Part shown: one piece after another, positions 33,388-41,870 of the stretch
How the letters are laid out: each line of letters begins with the position of its first letter
Numbering within the stretch: position 1 is the first letter of the stretch
From: Deltaproteobacteria bacterium
Lineage (GTDB): Bacteria > Desulfobacterota > Desulfomonilia > UBA1062
Direction: 5' to 3'
Length of the DNA: 64,000 nt
Assembly (NCBI GenBank): GCA_018434685.1
Contig: JAHDOV010000004.1
Location: 536,808-600,807 of the forward strand
Made by a program: the position numbers and the translations under genes
The notes under the pieces: model-generated
What the model saw: only the letters and a program-made list of their open reading frames with translations
What the model was told of the DNA's origin: nothing
Database searches by the model: none

Positions 33388-34045
33388 TTCCTAAGAGCAT
33401 GTCCTTCATGTGATCGATCTGCGACCTGATGGTAGCGTCTATTTCACCGAACTCGGTATGGATAACGATTCCGCCGCGGTCAATGGCGGCATCCTCCGCG
33501 ACCTGGATCGACTTTTTCCCGGAGAGCTTTCTGCCCAGGATATTCTCGATCTCCCGGATGTATTCGAAATCGGAGGGATGGAGCCGCAGGCGGATCTCAT
33601 CGGTCTCGGTCAGGTGGTCTGCCGCCGAGCGGACAGTCTCCAGTATGATGTCCGGCGAGAGTTGAATTGAGCGGTGGATGATCTTCTCGGTGATGAGGAG
33701 GATGATCTCCATGAGCTGGTCCTGGTGCGTCTCGATGATGGATTTTCTCATGGAGGTGAGTTCATCGAGTGCATTCCTGAAGGTGTCGAAGAGGGGCTCG
33801 ATCTTCTTGACGGCCATCTTCCGGCCCTCTGCCTGGCCTTTGTCCATGCCGGAATTGTAGGCCTCCATCTCGATGGCCTCTTTCCGGCTTTTTGCCTCAC
33901 GGATGAGTGCCTCGGCCTCCTTGCGGGCCTCCTCGAGCTTGGTGGGCTTTCCCCGCGACCCCATGTCCTGTATGTCGTAGGAGGTGATGGTGCAGCCGTT
34001 GGCCTGCTTGTCCTTGAGTATGTTAGACGAGGACATCCTCTCCAC
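33380..34045 (-). CDS. fliH: Flagellar assembly protein FliH
   Basis: The central part is a long charged helix (KLEEARKEAEALIREAKSRKEAIEMEAYNSGMDKGQAEGR). The C-terminal V1-ATPase-E-like domain (LMEIILLITEKIIHRSIQLSPDIILETV, then RLRLHPSDFEYI, and DRGGIVIHTEFGEIDATI) matches FliH, the stator that regulates FliI. The start overlaps fliG by 23 bases; an ATG three codons later (34036) is possible. The basic N-terminal 40 residues are weakly conserved, as usual. Confidence 0.88.
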   Translation of the reverse strand: MERMSSSNILKDKQANGCTITSYDIQDMGSRGKPTKLEEARKEAEALIREAKSRKEAIEMEAYNSGMDKGQAEGRKMAVKKIEPLFDTFRNALDELTSMRKSIIETHQDQLMEIILLITEKIIHRSIQLSPDIILETVRSAADHLTETDEIRLRLHPSDFEYIREIENILGRKLSGKKSIQVAEDAAIDRGGIVIHTEFGEIDATIRSQIDHMKDMLLGND

Positions 34046-35039
34046 CCTTTCCGCCTATGACAATCTTGCCAGCCGTCTCGAGCTTTCTGACCACCCGTAC
34101 GATGGTCTGCTGGGCGTTCTCCACGTCGGAGAGCTTCACCGGGCCCATGGCCTCCATATCGTCCACGAGCATCTCGGAGGCACGCGACGACATGTTCCTC
34201 AGCACGAGATCCTTCAGGCTTTCGGTCGCAGTCTTGAGTGCCAGCGCCAGGTCTTCGTTCGTGATCTCCTTGAGGATGGTCTGGATGCCGCGGTTGTCGA
34301 TATGGACGATATCCTCGAAGACGAACATCTTCTGCCTGATCCCCTCGGCAAGATCCGCATCCATCTCCTCCAAGGTGGCGAAGATGTTGTTTTCCGTTGT
34401 ATGATCCATCTGGTTCATGATTTCAGCCACGGTTTCCACGCCGCCGAGTTTCTTGCTCTCGGTAGACCCCATGGCCTCGATCTCTTTCTTGAGGACGTTG
34501 TCGATATCCTCGATGACCCCGGAGGGGACCATGCCGAGATTGGCCATGCGGTAGATGATCTCGGGCTGGAGCTTCTCGGGAAGCTCCTTTATGATCTGGG
34601 CGGTCTTCAGATAATCCAGGTGTGCCAGTACCAGGGCGATGGTCTGCGGGTGCTCGCCCTTGAGATAGTCCACCAGAAGGAAGGGGTCGACCCTCCTGAG
34701 CGCGGAGAATGCCGCGGTATCGGTTGCCTGGGTAATGGATTCGATAATGGGTTTTGCCTTTTCCGACCCGAGCGCGCCCACCAGGGCCTCCCGGAGATGG
34801 TCCATTCCCTTTCCGGTGATCCCGCTGACCTCCGAGCTCATCTGTTGAAACTCGTCCATGATTTCCTGGACCGCATCCACCGGGATGGTGACATCTTCGA
34901 GGCTCGCCATGCGTTTTCCGAGCAGCTTGATCTCGTAGTCGGTCAGCCCCCTGAAGACTTCCCGGGAGAATTCATCACCCATGGCCATGAGAAAGATGGC
35001 AGCCTTCTGGGGGCCATCGATTTTCTTGAGCTTTGCCAT
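34023..35039 (-). CDS. fliG: Flagellar motor switch protein FliG
   Basis: The 338-residue protein has the FliG features: KKIDGPQKAAIFLMAMG at the N-terminus, EHPQTIALVLAHLD (the armadillo EHPQ motif) in the middle, and a C-terminal charged torque helix with LALKTATESLKDLVLRNMSSRASEMLVDDME. The charged residues that contact the stator are in place. It forms the switch complex on the cytoplasmic face of the MS ring. Its ATG overlaps the fliF stop by one base (TAATG). Confidence 0.96.
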   Translation of the reverse strand: MAKLKKIDGPQKAAIFLMAMGDEFSREVFRGLTDYEIKLLGKRMASLEDVTIPVDAVQEIMDEFQQMSSEVSGITGKGMDHLREALVGALGSEKAKPIIESITQATDTAAFSALRRVDPFLLVDYLKGEHPQTIALVLAHLDYLKTAQIIKELPEKLQPEIIYRMANLGMVPSGVIEDIDNVLKKEIEAMGSTESKKLGGVETVAEIMNQMDHTTENNIFATLEEMDADLAEGIRQKMFVFEDIVHIDNRGIQTILKEITNEDLALALKTATESLKDLVLRNMSSRASEMLVDDMEAMGPVKLSDVENAQQTIVRVVRKLETAGKIVIGGKGGEDVLV

Positions 35040-36661
35040 TATACATTCTCCTGCAACCAGGATTTCACGACAGCAGTGGCGGTGTCCATATCATCCCTCG
35101 AGACCTTCTCGATCATCTTGCGCTTTCCTTTGACGAGCTGTTTCATCTCATCGCTCTTTGCCATGACCTCAATCCGGGGTATCTCTTCGGTCTCGATCCG
35201 GTCAAGTTCTTCACTCCCGGCAAGGGCCTTGTGTTTCTCGGATACCTTTTCAACGACCCTGGCCGACTTGAACAGCCAGCGCAGCAGCGGCCGTATCGCG
35301 AAGAAGAGAATAAGCAGCGTGATGAGCAGCAGGATGAGGGGTTTCACGATCGTAATGATGAACTCCCTCTTGCTGGCCTGCTCGGACAGCGCGGCCATAT
35401 CCGTATCTTCCTGTGCAAAGGGCATGCAGGACACCGAGATCGTGTCTTCACGGTCACCGCTGTATCCCACGGCGTGTTTCACCGCGTTTTCTATGCCGGT
35501 GAGCTCTTCGGCCTGCCTCGGGACAAACACCCGGGCCCCCTTGTCATCGGTCTTGTAGTTTCCGTCCACAACCACCGAGATGGTCAGCCGGGTGATATTC
35601 CCCGGGGACTTGATGCGTTCGGTCTGGTTCCGGCCGATCTCATAGTTGCGGACGATGTTGGAGCCCCCCGAACTGGCATTGGCCGGGATGCTGCCAGGTC
35701 CGCCCCTGCCGGTGGGGAGATTGGACTCGGCGCCCGCAATGCCGCCCGTTACCTTGTCCCCTGCGGTGAATTCATTCTTCAATTCCTCGCTCCTGACCAC
35801 CTGCAGTTCGGGATCATAGGAGTCCTCGACACTCTTTACCATATCCATGTTGATGTCGGCACTCACTTTCACGATAGCGGCGGCAGGGCCGACGATCTTT
35901 TCCAGAAGATCCTGCGCCCGCGACTGGAGCAGGTTCTCGATCCCGTGTTTCACATCGAGGTAGTTGTTCGCCAGGGATATGGCCTGCGACTCGTCCCGGC
36001 CCTCGTAGAGGACCTTGCCCCGGATGTCCACGATGCTGATGTTCTCCGGGTCCAGGCCCCGGACAGATTTTGCGACGAGGTACACGATTCCCTGTACCTG
36101 GCCCGGGTTTATCTTCTGTCCCTGCCGGGGTTTGATGACAATGGACGCCTTGGCGGGTTTTTCATCCTCGATGAAGATGCTCTCCTTGGGCATGGCGATA
36201 TGGACCCTGGCATAGTCTACTTCCTCCAGGGCCATGATGGTGTTGGCGAGCTCGTTCTGCAGGGCCCGCTGGTAGTTGATCTTCTGCACGAATTCCGAGG
36301 TGGAGAATCCGGTCTCGTCAAAGAGGGCAAATCCCTTTCCCACCCCGCCCTTGGGCAGTCCCTGGGAGGCGAGGTTGAGCCTGATCTCGTACACGTTTTC
36401 CTCGGGGATCATGATGGCCGTACCGCCCTTGACCAGCTTGTAGGGGATGCGGTTGTCCTTGAGGTTCTGGATGATGAGCGACGCGTCGGCATCGTCCAGG
36501 TCGGTGAACAGATACTGGTACTTGGGGGCAAGGGTCCACATGAGGGTGACGATGATCACGGCAGCTGCCAGGGCGGTCACGCTCAGGAGGGCAAACACCT
36601 GGCCCATGCTCATGCCCGAGAGCCTCTTTTTCATCTGGGTGAAGAAATCGGAGGCCATCAT
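35039..36661 (-). CDS. fliF: Flagellar MS-ring protein FliF
   Basis: The 540-residue protein has two membrane segments, near residues 25-45 and 440-462, flanking a periplasmic portion with the PilF/YscJ-like ring-building motifs (YQYLFTDLDDADASLIIQNL, GYARVHIA-type VDYARVHIAMP). Its cytoplasmic tail ends near the FliG-binding region. The ring anchors the motor in the inner membrane. It overlaps fliE by four bases (ATGA). Confidence 0.95.
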   Translation of the reverse strand: MMASDFFTQMKKRLSGMSMGQVFALLSVTALAAAVIIVTLMWTLAPKYQYLFTDLDDADASLIIQNLKDNRIPYKLVKGGTAIMIPEENVYEIRLNLASQGLPKGGVGKGFALFDETGFSTSEFVQKINYQRALQNELANTIMALEEVDYARVHIAMPKESIFIEDEKPAKASIVIKPRQGQKINPGQVQGIVYLVAKSVRGLDPENISIVDIRGKVLYEGRDESQAISLANNYLDVKHGIENLLQSRAQDLLEKIVGPAAAIVKVSADINMDMVKSVEDSYDPELQVVRSEELKNEFTAGDKVTGGIAGAESNLPTGRGGPGSIPANASSGGSNIVRNYEIGRNQTERIKSPGNITRLTISVVVDGNYKTDDKGARVFVPRQAEELTGIENAVKHAVGYSGDREDTISVSCMPFAQEDTDMAALSEQASKREFIITIVKPLILLLITLLILFFAIRPLLRWLFKSARVVEKVSEKHKALAGSEELDRIETEEIPRIEVMAKSDEMKQLVKGKRKMIEKVSRDDMDTATAVVKSWLQENV

Positions 36662-36951
36662 CTCAGTTGCATCAGCTGCTTGTAGCCATCAACGAGCTTG
36701 TTCGTGGCCGAAATGAGCAGTCGCAGAGTTATATCTGCCTTTTGCATGGTGATCATGGTCTCGTGGATATTCGCCGACTTTCCCTGCACCAGGTCTACAG
36801 CGGCCCTGTCGGATTCCTTGAGTTTCTCGTTTGTCGCTGCCAGGGCCTCCTTGAGGGTGTCGACAAAATCCGTCGAGCTTCCCCTGCCAACGTTCTTCTC
36901 CCCCGGGTTTGTGCCGAGCCGGGTGAAATCTGAGGGATCAATGCGCATCAT
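36658..36951 (-). CDS. fliE: Flagellar hook-basal body adaptor FliE
   Basis: The 97-residue length, the SFVDTLKEAL-type segment (DFVDTLKEALAATNEKLKESDRAAVDLVQGKSANIHETMITMQKADITLRLLISATNKLVDGYKQLMQLR spans the rest) and the terminal helix are characteristic of FliE. FliE links the MS ring to the rod. Starts and stops overlap flgC and fliF by one and four bases. Confidence 0.93.
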   Translation of the reverse strand: MMRIDPSDFTRLGTNPGEKNVGRGSSTDFVDTLKEALAATNEKLKESDRAAVDLVQGKSANIHETMITMQKADITLRLLISATNKLVDGYKQLMQLR

Positions 36952-37352
36952 TACCTCCCGATCGACAAGGCCTTGAGTGCCATGTCCTTTTGTGCCTTGA
37001 CAGCCGTTGTATTGGCCTCGAATGCCCGAGTCGCACCGACCATATTCACCATCTCCTCCATGATGTTGACATTGGGCATGGTTACATAGCCGTTCTCGTC
37101 CGCATCAGGGTTGTCGGGCTCGTATATGCGGGTGCCTTCTCCGTCAGAGTTTACAATCTGCTGGACTACCACGCTGGAAAGCTCGTTTTCGAACTGGTTC
37201 TCCCGGAACACCACATCCTTGCGCTTATAGGGTCCGCCCTCGGCGGTCCTGGTCGTGTGGGCATTTGCGATGTTGGACGAAATGACGTTCATCCTCGTCC
37301 TCTGTGCCCGCATCCCGCTGGCGCTGATATCCATTGCCGTAAACAGGTCCAT
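36951..37352 (-). CDS. flgC: Flagellar basal-body rod protein FlgC
   Basis: The 133-residue protein has the N-terminal rod signature SASGMRAQRTRMNVISSNIANAHTTRT and the C-terminal NIMEEMVNMVGATRAFEANTTAVKAQK. These two helices form the coiled rod core. The start is the ATG at 37352, although the open frame continues upstream through the flgB region without protein-like sequence. It overlaps flgB by one base. Confidence 0.95.
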   Translation of the reverse strand: MDLFTAMDISASGMRAQRTRMNVISSNIANAHTTRTAEGGPYKRKDVVFRENQFENELSSVVVQQIVNSDGEGTRIYEPDNPDADENGYVTMPNVNIMEEMVNMVGATRAFEANTTAVKAQKDMALKALSIGR

Positions 37353-37738
37353 TACTGAATACCCCTTATGGCGTCTTTCAACGCCTGAATCTTGCCCTGA
37401 ACGATATCCGCGGAGGCACTGTAGAGGAGCTGGTTCTGCGCGAGTTTCATCATCTCCCGGTCGATGTCCACGGTGTTGGCGTCGTTGCCGATGCTGGAGA
37501 AGGGATCGTCCCTGACCGTGAAGTTCTCGGAGGTGCCCGCGGTCTGGGAGATGTGCGTGGGACTCGTGGCGGTCATCTTCAGCTGTCCCTCGAGCTCCTT
37601 GGCAAACGCCGTTTCCTTTGCCTTGAACCCGGGGGTGTCGATATTGGCTATATTGCTGGAGATAATTCCCTGCCTGAAGAGCCGATAGTTCATCACCGAG
37701 GTGAGCTCGGTCAAGGCTTTTCCAAATATTCCTGCCAT
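37352..37738 (-). CDS. flgB: Flagellar basal-body rod protein FlgB
   Basis: The protein of 128 residues has the FlgB start IFGKALTELTSVMNYRLFRQGIISSNIANIDTPGFKAKE and the C-terminal VDIDREMMKLAQNQLLYSASADIVQ. The ATG at 37738 is chosen because AAGGAGGAAG precedes it at normal spacing; an upstream in-frame ATG at 37756 would place the ribosome-binding site inside the gene. It is the first gene of the operon, with a sigma-54 promoter 23 bases upstream. Confidence 0.94.
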   Translation of the reverse strand: MAGIFGKALTELTSVMNYRLFRQGIISSNIANIDTPGFKAKETAFAKELEGQLKMTATSPTHISQTAGTSENFTVRDDPFSSIGNDANTVDIDREMMKLAQNQLLYSASADIVQGKIQALKDAIRGIQ

Positions 37739-37760
37739 ACCTTCCTCCTTGATCATGAGT

Positions 37761-37778
37761 AAGCAATACTCGTACCAA
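37761..37778 (-). promoter_or_regulatory. Sigma-54 promoter of the flgB operon
   Basis: On the minus strand TTGGTACGAGTATTGCTT matches the sigma-54 consensus (TTGGCACG-N4-TTGCW) with one mismatch in the -24 box, and GG and GC are exactly ten bases apart. The predicted transcript start is just before the flgB ribosome-binding site. Two sigma-54 activator genes are close by, upstream of this operon. Confidence 0.85.
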
Positions 37779-37833
37779 TGAAGAAACCCTGGATTTATGC
37801 GGGTTCGTATGACGGTTTGTCAGATGTTTTGAC

Positions 37834-39132
37834 TTATACGCCGTCGGAAAATTGACCTTCTGACGTATACTCGTTGAGTTTGTTCCTGAGCGTGCGGATG
37901 CTTATACCGAGCATGGTCGCAGCCTTCGTGCGATTTCCGTCGACCCGGTCCAGGGTCGAGAAAATGAGGTTCTTCTCCATGGCATGGATGGTCGTTCCCG
38001 CTGCCGGGGCCGCCTCGGGCGCTGCAGGCATGTCCATCCCGAACATGATGTACTCGGGTGCTATCTCTGCACCCTCGGTGAGGATCATGGACCGTTCGAT
38101 CACGTTTTCAAGCTCCCTGACATTGCCGGGCCAGGAGTAGTCGCGCAGGGCATCTTTTGCCTCCTGGGTCAGGAGTTTCTTCTCCATGTTCTCCCGACGG
38201 GCGATCTTCTCGATGAAGTGCAGACTGAGCGGGACGATGTCGCCTCTCCTTGCCCGTAGCGGCGGGACGCGGATGGGGATGACATTGAGCCGGAAATAGA
38301 GGTCGTTCCTGAAACGGCCATCCCGGATCTCTTCCTCGATAACCCGGTTGGTCGTGGCGACCACCCTGAAGTCCACGGAGATGGTTGACGATGAGCCCAC
38401 CCGGTCGATCTGTTTTTCCTGGAGCACGCGGAGTAGCTTTGCCTGGAGACCGAGGCTGATTTCCGAGATCTCGTCTAGGAGGATGGTGCCGCCGTTGGCG
38501 AGTTCGAATTTGCCCATCCGGGTAGCATAGGCACCGGTAAAGGCACCCTTGTCATACCCGAAGAGCTCGCTTTCCAAAAGCGTGTCGGGTATGGCTGCGA
38601 GGTTGATCCCCACGTAGGGCCCTGCGCATCTCTTGCTGTGCCTGTGCAGGTGCCGTGCGATGACCTCCTTGCCGGTGCCGGACTCCCCCTGGATGAATAC
38701 CGGTGCCTGGGTCGGTGCCACCCTGTGGATGATCTCCAGGATCTTTTTCATGCCGGCATCTTCGGTTATGAACGCCCCGTTCGCAAAGGGTTCCTGCTTC
38801 CTGGGGGCGTGCAGCAGCGCCGTGAGTATCTCTTTGATTTCGTTGGCCTTGAAAGGCTTTTTGAGATAATGCGAAGCCCCGACGCGCAGACAATCCCCTC
38901 CGGAGCCCTCACCGATGGCGACAATCTCGATGGTTGGGTATACCTGCTTGGTCCCCTCGATCACATCGGTAAAATCATCGGATATGATGGCTATTCCATG
39001 GGGTTTGGGATCGATGGCGCCGAGAAATTTGTCTTTGCTGGTAAAGGGGTGGGGTACCTGTCCCATTTCGCCTATGAGGTCGGAGAGGATATCAACGGTG
39101 GACTTGTCCTGGTCGAGTATGGCTATCGGCAT
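37834..39132 (-). CDS. FlgR/FleQ-like sigma-54 activator with a degenerate receiver domain
   Basis: The AAA+ domain (residues about 120-360) has Walker A GESGTGKE, the sigma-54 contact loop GAFTGAYA, and the R-finger region RNDLYFRLN. The C-terminal Fis-type helix-turn-helix ends NRTKAATMLGISIRTLRNKLNEY. The N-terminal receiver keeps a lysine motif (YLKKPF) but lacks the typical Thr/Ser and the MP--DG block (ISDDFTDV instead), so phosphorylation control is doubtful. It starts six bases after the TPR gene and is probably co-transcribed with it. It likely drives the flgB operon. Confidence 0.88.
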   Translation of the reverse strand: MPIAILDQDKSTVDILSDLIGEMGQVPHPFTSKDKFLGAIDPKPHGIAIISDDFTDVIEGTKQVYPTIEIVAIGEGSGGDCLRVGASHYLKKPFKANEIKEILTALLHAPRKQEPFANGAFITEDAGMKKILEIIHRVAPTQAPVFIQGESGTGKEVIARHLHRHSKRCAGPYVGINLAAIPDTLLESELFGYDKGAFTGAYATRMGKFELANGGTILLDEISEISLGLQAKLLRVLQEKQIDRVGSSSTISVDFRVVATTNRVIEEEIRDGRFRNDLYFRLNVIPIRVPPLRARRGDIVPLSLHFIEKIARRENMEKKLLTQEAKDALRDYSWPGNVRELENVIERSMILTEGAEIAPEYIMFGMDMPAAPEAAPAAGTTIHAMEKNLIFSTLDRVDGNRTKAATMLGISIRTLRNKLNEYTSEGQFSDGV

Positions 39133-39138
39133 GGCAGG

Positions 39139-41763
39139 CTAATTTCCCCCAAATCTGTTCTTGAGCATGTTGTAATCATTGATGTCGGCATGCAGATCCA
39201 GCTCTTTCTGAGAAGTGATCGCTGCATTGAGAAGGACGGTGTCGGTGGTGCCCTGGATGACCTCTGCCAGGAGTGTGCGGGCCCCTCCGGCGTCTCCCAG
39301 AGACTGACCGATCTGTGCCAGGTGATACAGTGCCCAGTACCGGTACGGAGACTGGGGATAGGCGGCGATCATTTCATCGAGGAGTTCCTCTGCCTGGCGC
39401 AGGTCCCCCGAGGCAATGAGCTGTTTCGCCCGCGAGTAGAGGGCCTGCTCGACAATGGGGGAAACCGTCGTGGCACCGGCGGCAATGATCTCCTCGAGCG
39501 TCGCGATCTCCTTGTCCGTTCTGCCCAGCCTCTTATAGATGTCCGCCAGCATGGCCAGGGCAACGAGGGATGTATCATCCCCCCTGGACGTGAGGGGTTC
39601 CAGATACCCTATGGCCTCCTCGAGGGCATTCATGTGATAGAGGAGTTCCCCCCGTGTATCCCTCATGGAGGCGGCCTCTGCACCTTCGGGATAGGATTCG
39701 AGATAGCGGGTATTCCACAGGAGGGCCCCTGCGTAGTCGGCCTGCCGGTAATCCATGGTGAAGAGAATGGCCAATGCCTGCTCCCTTCTCCCCGATTCAC
39801 CTTCTGTGCACGTGACGAGCAGGGGACGAGCCTGGTCCTGGTAGCCGACCCGGTAGAGGGCGTCGCCCAGGATGAACAGGGAATCACTGTCCCTGATATC
39901 CGTCATGAAACTGTCCTGGTACTGGGTGTACAGGTCATATATGGCGTCGTAGTGTTCTTCCCCAGAGAGGGTCTTGAGCCGGGATACGATGGTCTTTTCA
40001 CCCTCGGCCTGGGCATACTGGTGGATGGGGTCGTCTTTCTTCGTGTCGAGCCAGGCCCGGTAGTATGCATCCAGGGCATTGTCCCAATCGCCCTTTCGGG
40101 AAAAGGTCTGGGCAATCCGGATCCTTACAAGGGCGCCCAGGGGCCCCTCCTGATATTCCTCGGTGGTCTTGAGGCTCTCGTAGATATCCATGATCTCGTA
40201 GAACGCCTTGTCCGAGAGGTCGCCGTTTTCGGCAAGATCCTGCTCCAGTTTAATCCGCGCGGTCCTCAGTTTCGCTATGATGCCGCTGTCGCTCCTCGGC
40301 GCGATATTCTCGACCTCGGCAAATACACCTATGGCCTGGTCAGGCTGGCCGAGCTGATACAGGCAGTCTCCCAGTTTCAACAGATTCATTGCCTTATTGG
40401 CGGGGTTGCCGAGATTGATGGCCAGGAGGATATACTCCCTGGCGCCGGCATAATCATTGAGCCGGTAGGATGCCTCGGCAATGCGGGAATAGATATCCGG
40501 GTCATAGCTGAAGAGGGAAGGGTCTTCCTCAAGGGCCTGCCGGTACAACCGCAGAGCCTTTTCATGGGCATTGAGGCCGAGGTAGGTGTCCCCTGCAGTG
40601 AGGAAATAATACCCCCGGTCGGTGCCGGAGAGGGTATCCGGATTAAAGATGCTCCTCATGCGCTTGTCCTGTACGAAGGCATCTTCAAACAGGCCTTTTT
40701 TGTTCATCACGTCGATTTCCTGGATATGGGCCCTAGCAGCGATGTCGTCGGAGGTGGATTCCTTGAGGAAGCGGATGTAGTTGGCTGCCTCGGTATACAT
40801 GTTCGAGCGGAGAAGCATGCCGGTGTATTCGAGCATGGCGAGCTCTCTGGCCGGCCCGGGCGTCATGGCCTGTATGCCGTCGCTCATGAATTTCATCGCA
40901 TCCAGGCTCATGCTCTCCATGCGGTATGGATACGATATCCTCCAGTATGCCCTGCCCAGCAGCACGCTCTCTTCCGGATCGAGGCTGTCCTTATAGCGAT
41001 CCAGGCTGTGGATTGCCGACGCGATATCTCCGTCGTCGAACGAGCTGCGTGCCATGGAATACATCCTGGATCTGCTCAATTGCTCCGTCGTGGTGATTTC
41101 CAGGATGATCTTGTTGTTGATTTCATCGGTCGTTACCTCGAGGGATGCGCGCTCCTGGGCAAGGGAGAAGATTAGGCCCACGCCCTTTTGTGTTTTTATG
41201 GTCCCCGAGTATTCTATATAGGGGGTTCGCGCGAGCTCCTTGTCCATGTCCGCGCAGCGTATATTTCCGTCGAAGAGGAAGTAAACCCGCTTGTCCTGGT
41301 TGTAGCGTATCTCGGGCCACAACTCGGGGTTTATGGAGAACGTCAGGGTAATGCCGTTGTCATGGGGGCTGGTCTCGATGTGCTCGATGGGGCAGGTGTC
41401 CTGCGGCAGGTCGTCTCTGTCCGCAAGGTCGATGATGAAGCGTGGAGGTCTCTCCAGTGTGGTGGTCGTATAGGAAAAGGGTTTCTTCAGGAATATGGAG
41501 GCGGTTTTCCCGTCAAAGAGGAGGTGCTGGATAATGAAGGTCTCGGAAACCGAGGTGGGTTCCCCGACTATGTCGGGAAATTTGACGATCAGTGTCTGGT
41601 CGTCCGGTACGATCACCGGTGCCACGGGCCTGTCCAGATCGAAGACGACCCGGGCCCTCCCGGGGGCGCCTCCCACCTGGAGAGAGCCTGCCCAGGCCGG
41701 ATGAGCCACGATGGCGCACATCAGCAGCGCAGGCAGATACCGTATCCAGCGCCACGCTCTCAT
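39139..41763 (-). CDS. Secreted AMIN/TPR repeat protein of the flagellar control region
   Basis: A signal peptide (MRAWRWIRYLPALLMCAIVAHPAWA) is followed by an AMIN-like beta domain (about residues 28-115, GGAPGRARVVFDLDRPVAP) and a second beta region, then about 15 tetratricopeptide-like helical repeats to the end (874 aa). AMIN domains target proteins to the septum or envelope. ATG 41763 is chosen because it begins the signal peptide and because a sigma-54-like promoter lies just upstream; ATG 41814 and longer frames run into it. The gene is next to two sigma-54 activators. Function unknown, probably periplasmic assembly or scaffolding. Confidence 0.78.
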   Translation of the reverse strand: MRAWRWIRYLPALLMCAIVAHPAWAGSLQVGGAPGRARVVFDLDRPVAPVIVPDDQTLIVKFPDIVGEPTSVSETFIIQHLLFDGKTASIFLKKPFSYTTTTLERPPRFIIDLADRDDLPQDTCPIEHIETSPHDNGITLTFSINPELWPEIRYNQDKRVYFLFDGNIRCADMDKELARTPYIEYSGTIKTQKGVGLIFSLAQERASLEVTTDEINNKIILEITTTEQLSRSRMYSMARSSFDDGDIASAIHSLDRYKDSLDPEESVLLGRAYWRISYPYRMESMSLDAMKFMSDGIQAMTPGPARELAMLEYTGMLLRSNMYTEAANYIRFLKESTSDDIAARAHIQEIDVMNKKGLFEDAFVQDKRMRSIFNPDTLSGTDRGYYFLTAGDTYLGLNAHEKALRLYRQALEEDPSLFSYDPDIYSRIAEASYRLNDYAGAREYILLAINLGNPANKAMNLLKLGDCLYQLGQPDQAIGVFAEVENIAPRSDSGIIAKLRTARIKLEQDLAENGDLSDKAFYEIMDIYESLKTTEEYQEGPLGALVRIRIAQTFSRKGDWDNALDAYYRAWLDTKKDDPIHQYAQAEGEKTIVSRLKTLSGEEHYDAIYDLYTQYQDSFMTDIRDSDSLFILGDALYRVGYQDQARPLLVTCTEGESGRREQALAILFTMDYRQADYAGALLWNTRYLESYPEGAEAASMRDTRGELLYHMNALEEAIGYLEPLTSRGDDTSLVALAMLADIYKRLGRTDKEIATLEEIIAAGATTVSPIVEQALYSRAKQLIASGDLRQAEELLDEMIAAYPQSPYRYWALYHLAQIGQSLGDAGGARTLLAEVIQGTTDTVLLNAAITSQKELDLHADINDYNMLKNRFGGN

Positions 41764-41802
41764 GATTTTCTGGTCGTGTAATTTTTTCACCACGGGGAAT
41801 AA

Positions 41803-41818
41803 TACAACTTTCATGCCA
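41803..41818 (-). promoter_or_regulatory. Possible sigma-54 promoter of the TPR/FlgR genes
   Basis: On the minus strand TGGCATGAAAGTTGTA resembles TGGCAC-N5-TTGCA with T for C in each box, and GG is ten bases from GT. Its position about 40 bases before ATG 41763 suits a promoter. The GC to GT change in the -12 element would weaken it. Confidence 0.5.
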
Positions 41819-41870
41819 TCGGATGGCGCTGGGGGGTGAATTTGCAGCGTCGAGAGGGGGGACGCTGTTG

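Noticed and set aside
31846-33429. 527-codon plus-strand open frame opposite fliI and fliJ
   Set aside because: Antisense shadow of the flagellar ATPase gene; no recognised protein feature.
33984-36685. Two long plus-strand open frames (33984-35558 and 35033-36685) opposite fliG and fliF
   Set aside because: Both mirror real flagellar genes and have low-complexity, non-protein-like sequence.
38638-41175. 845-codon plus-strand open frame opposite the TPR and FlgR genes
   Set aside because: It is antisense to two convincing coding sequences, lacks any domain-like sequence and reads as a composition-driven shadow of G+C-rich DNA.
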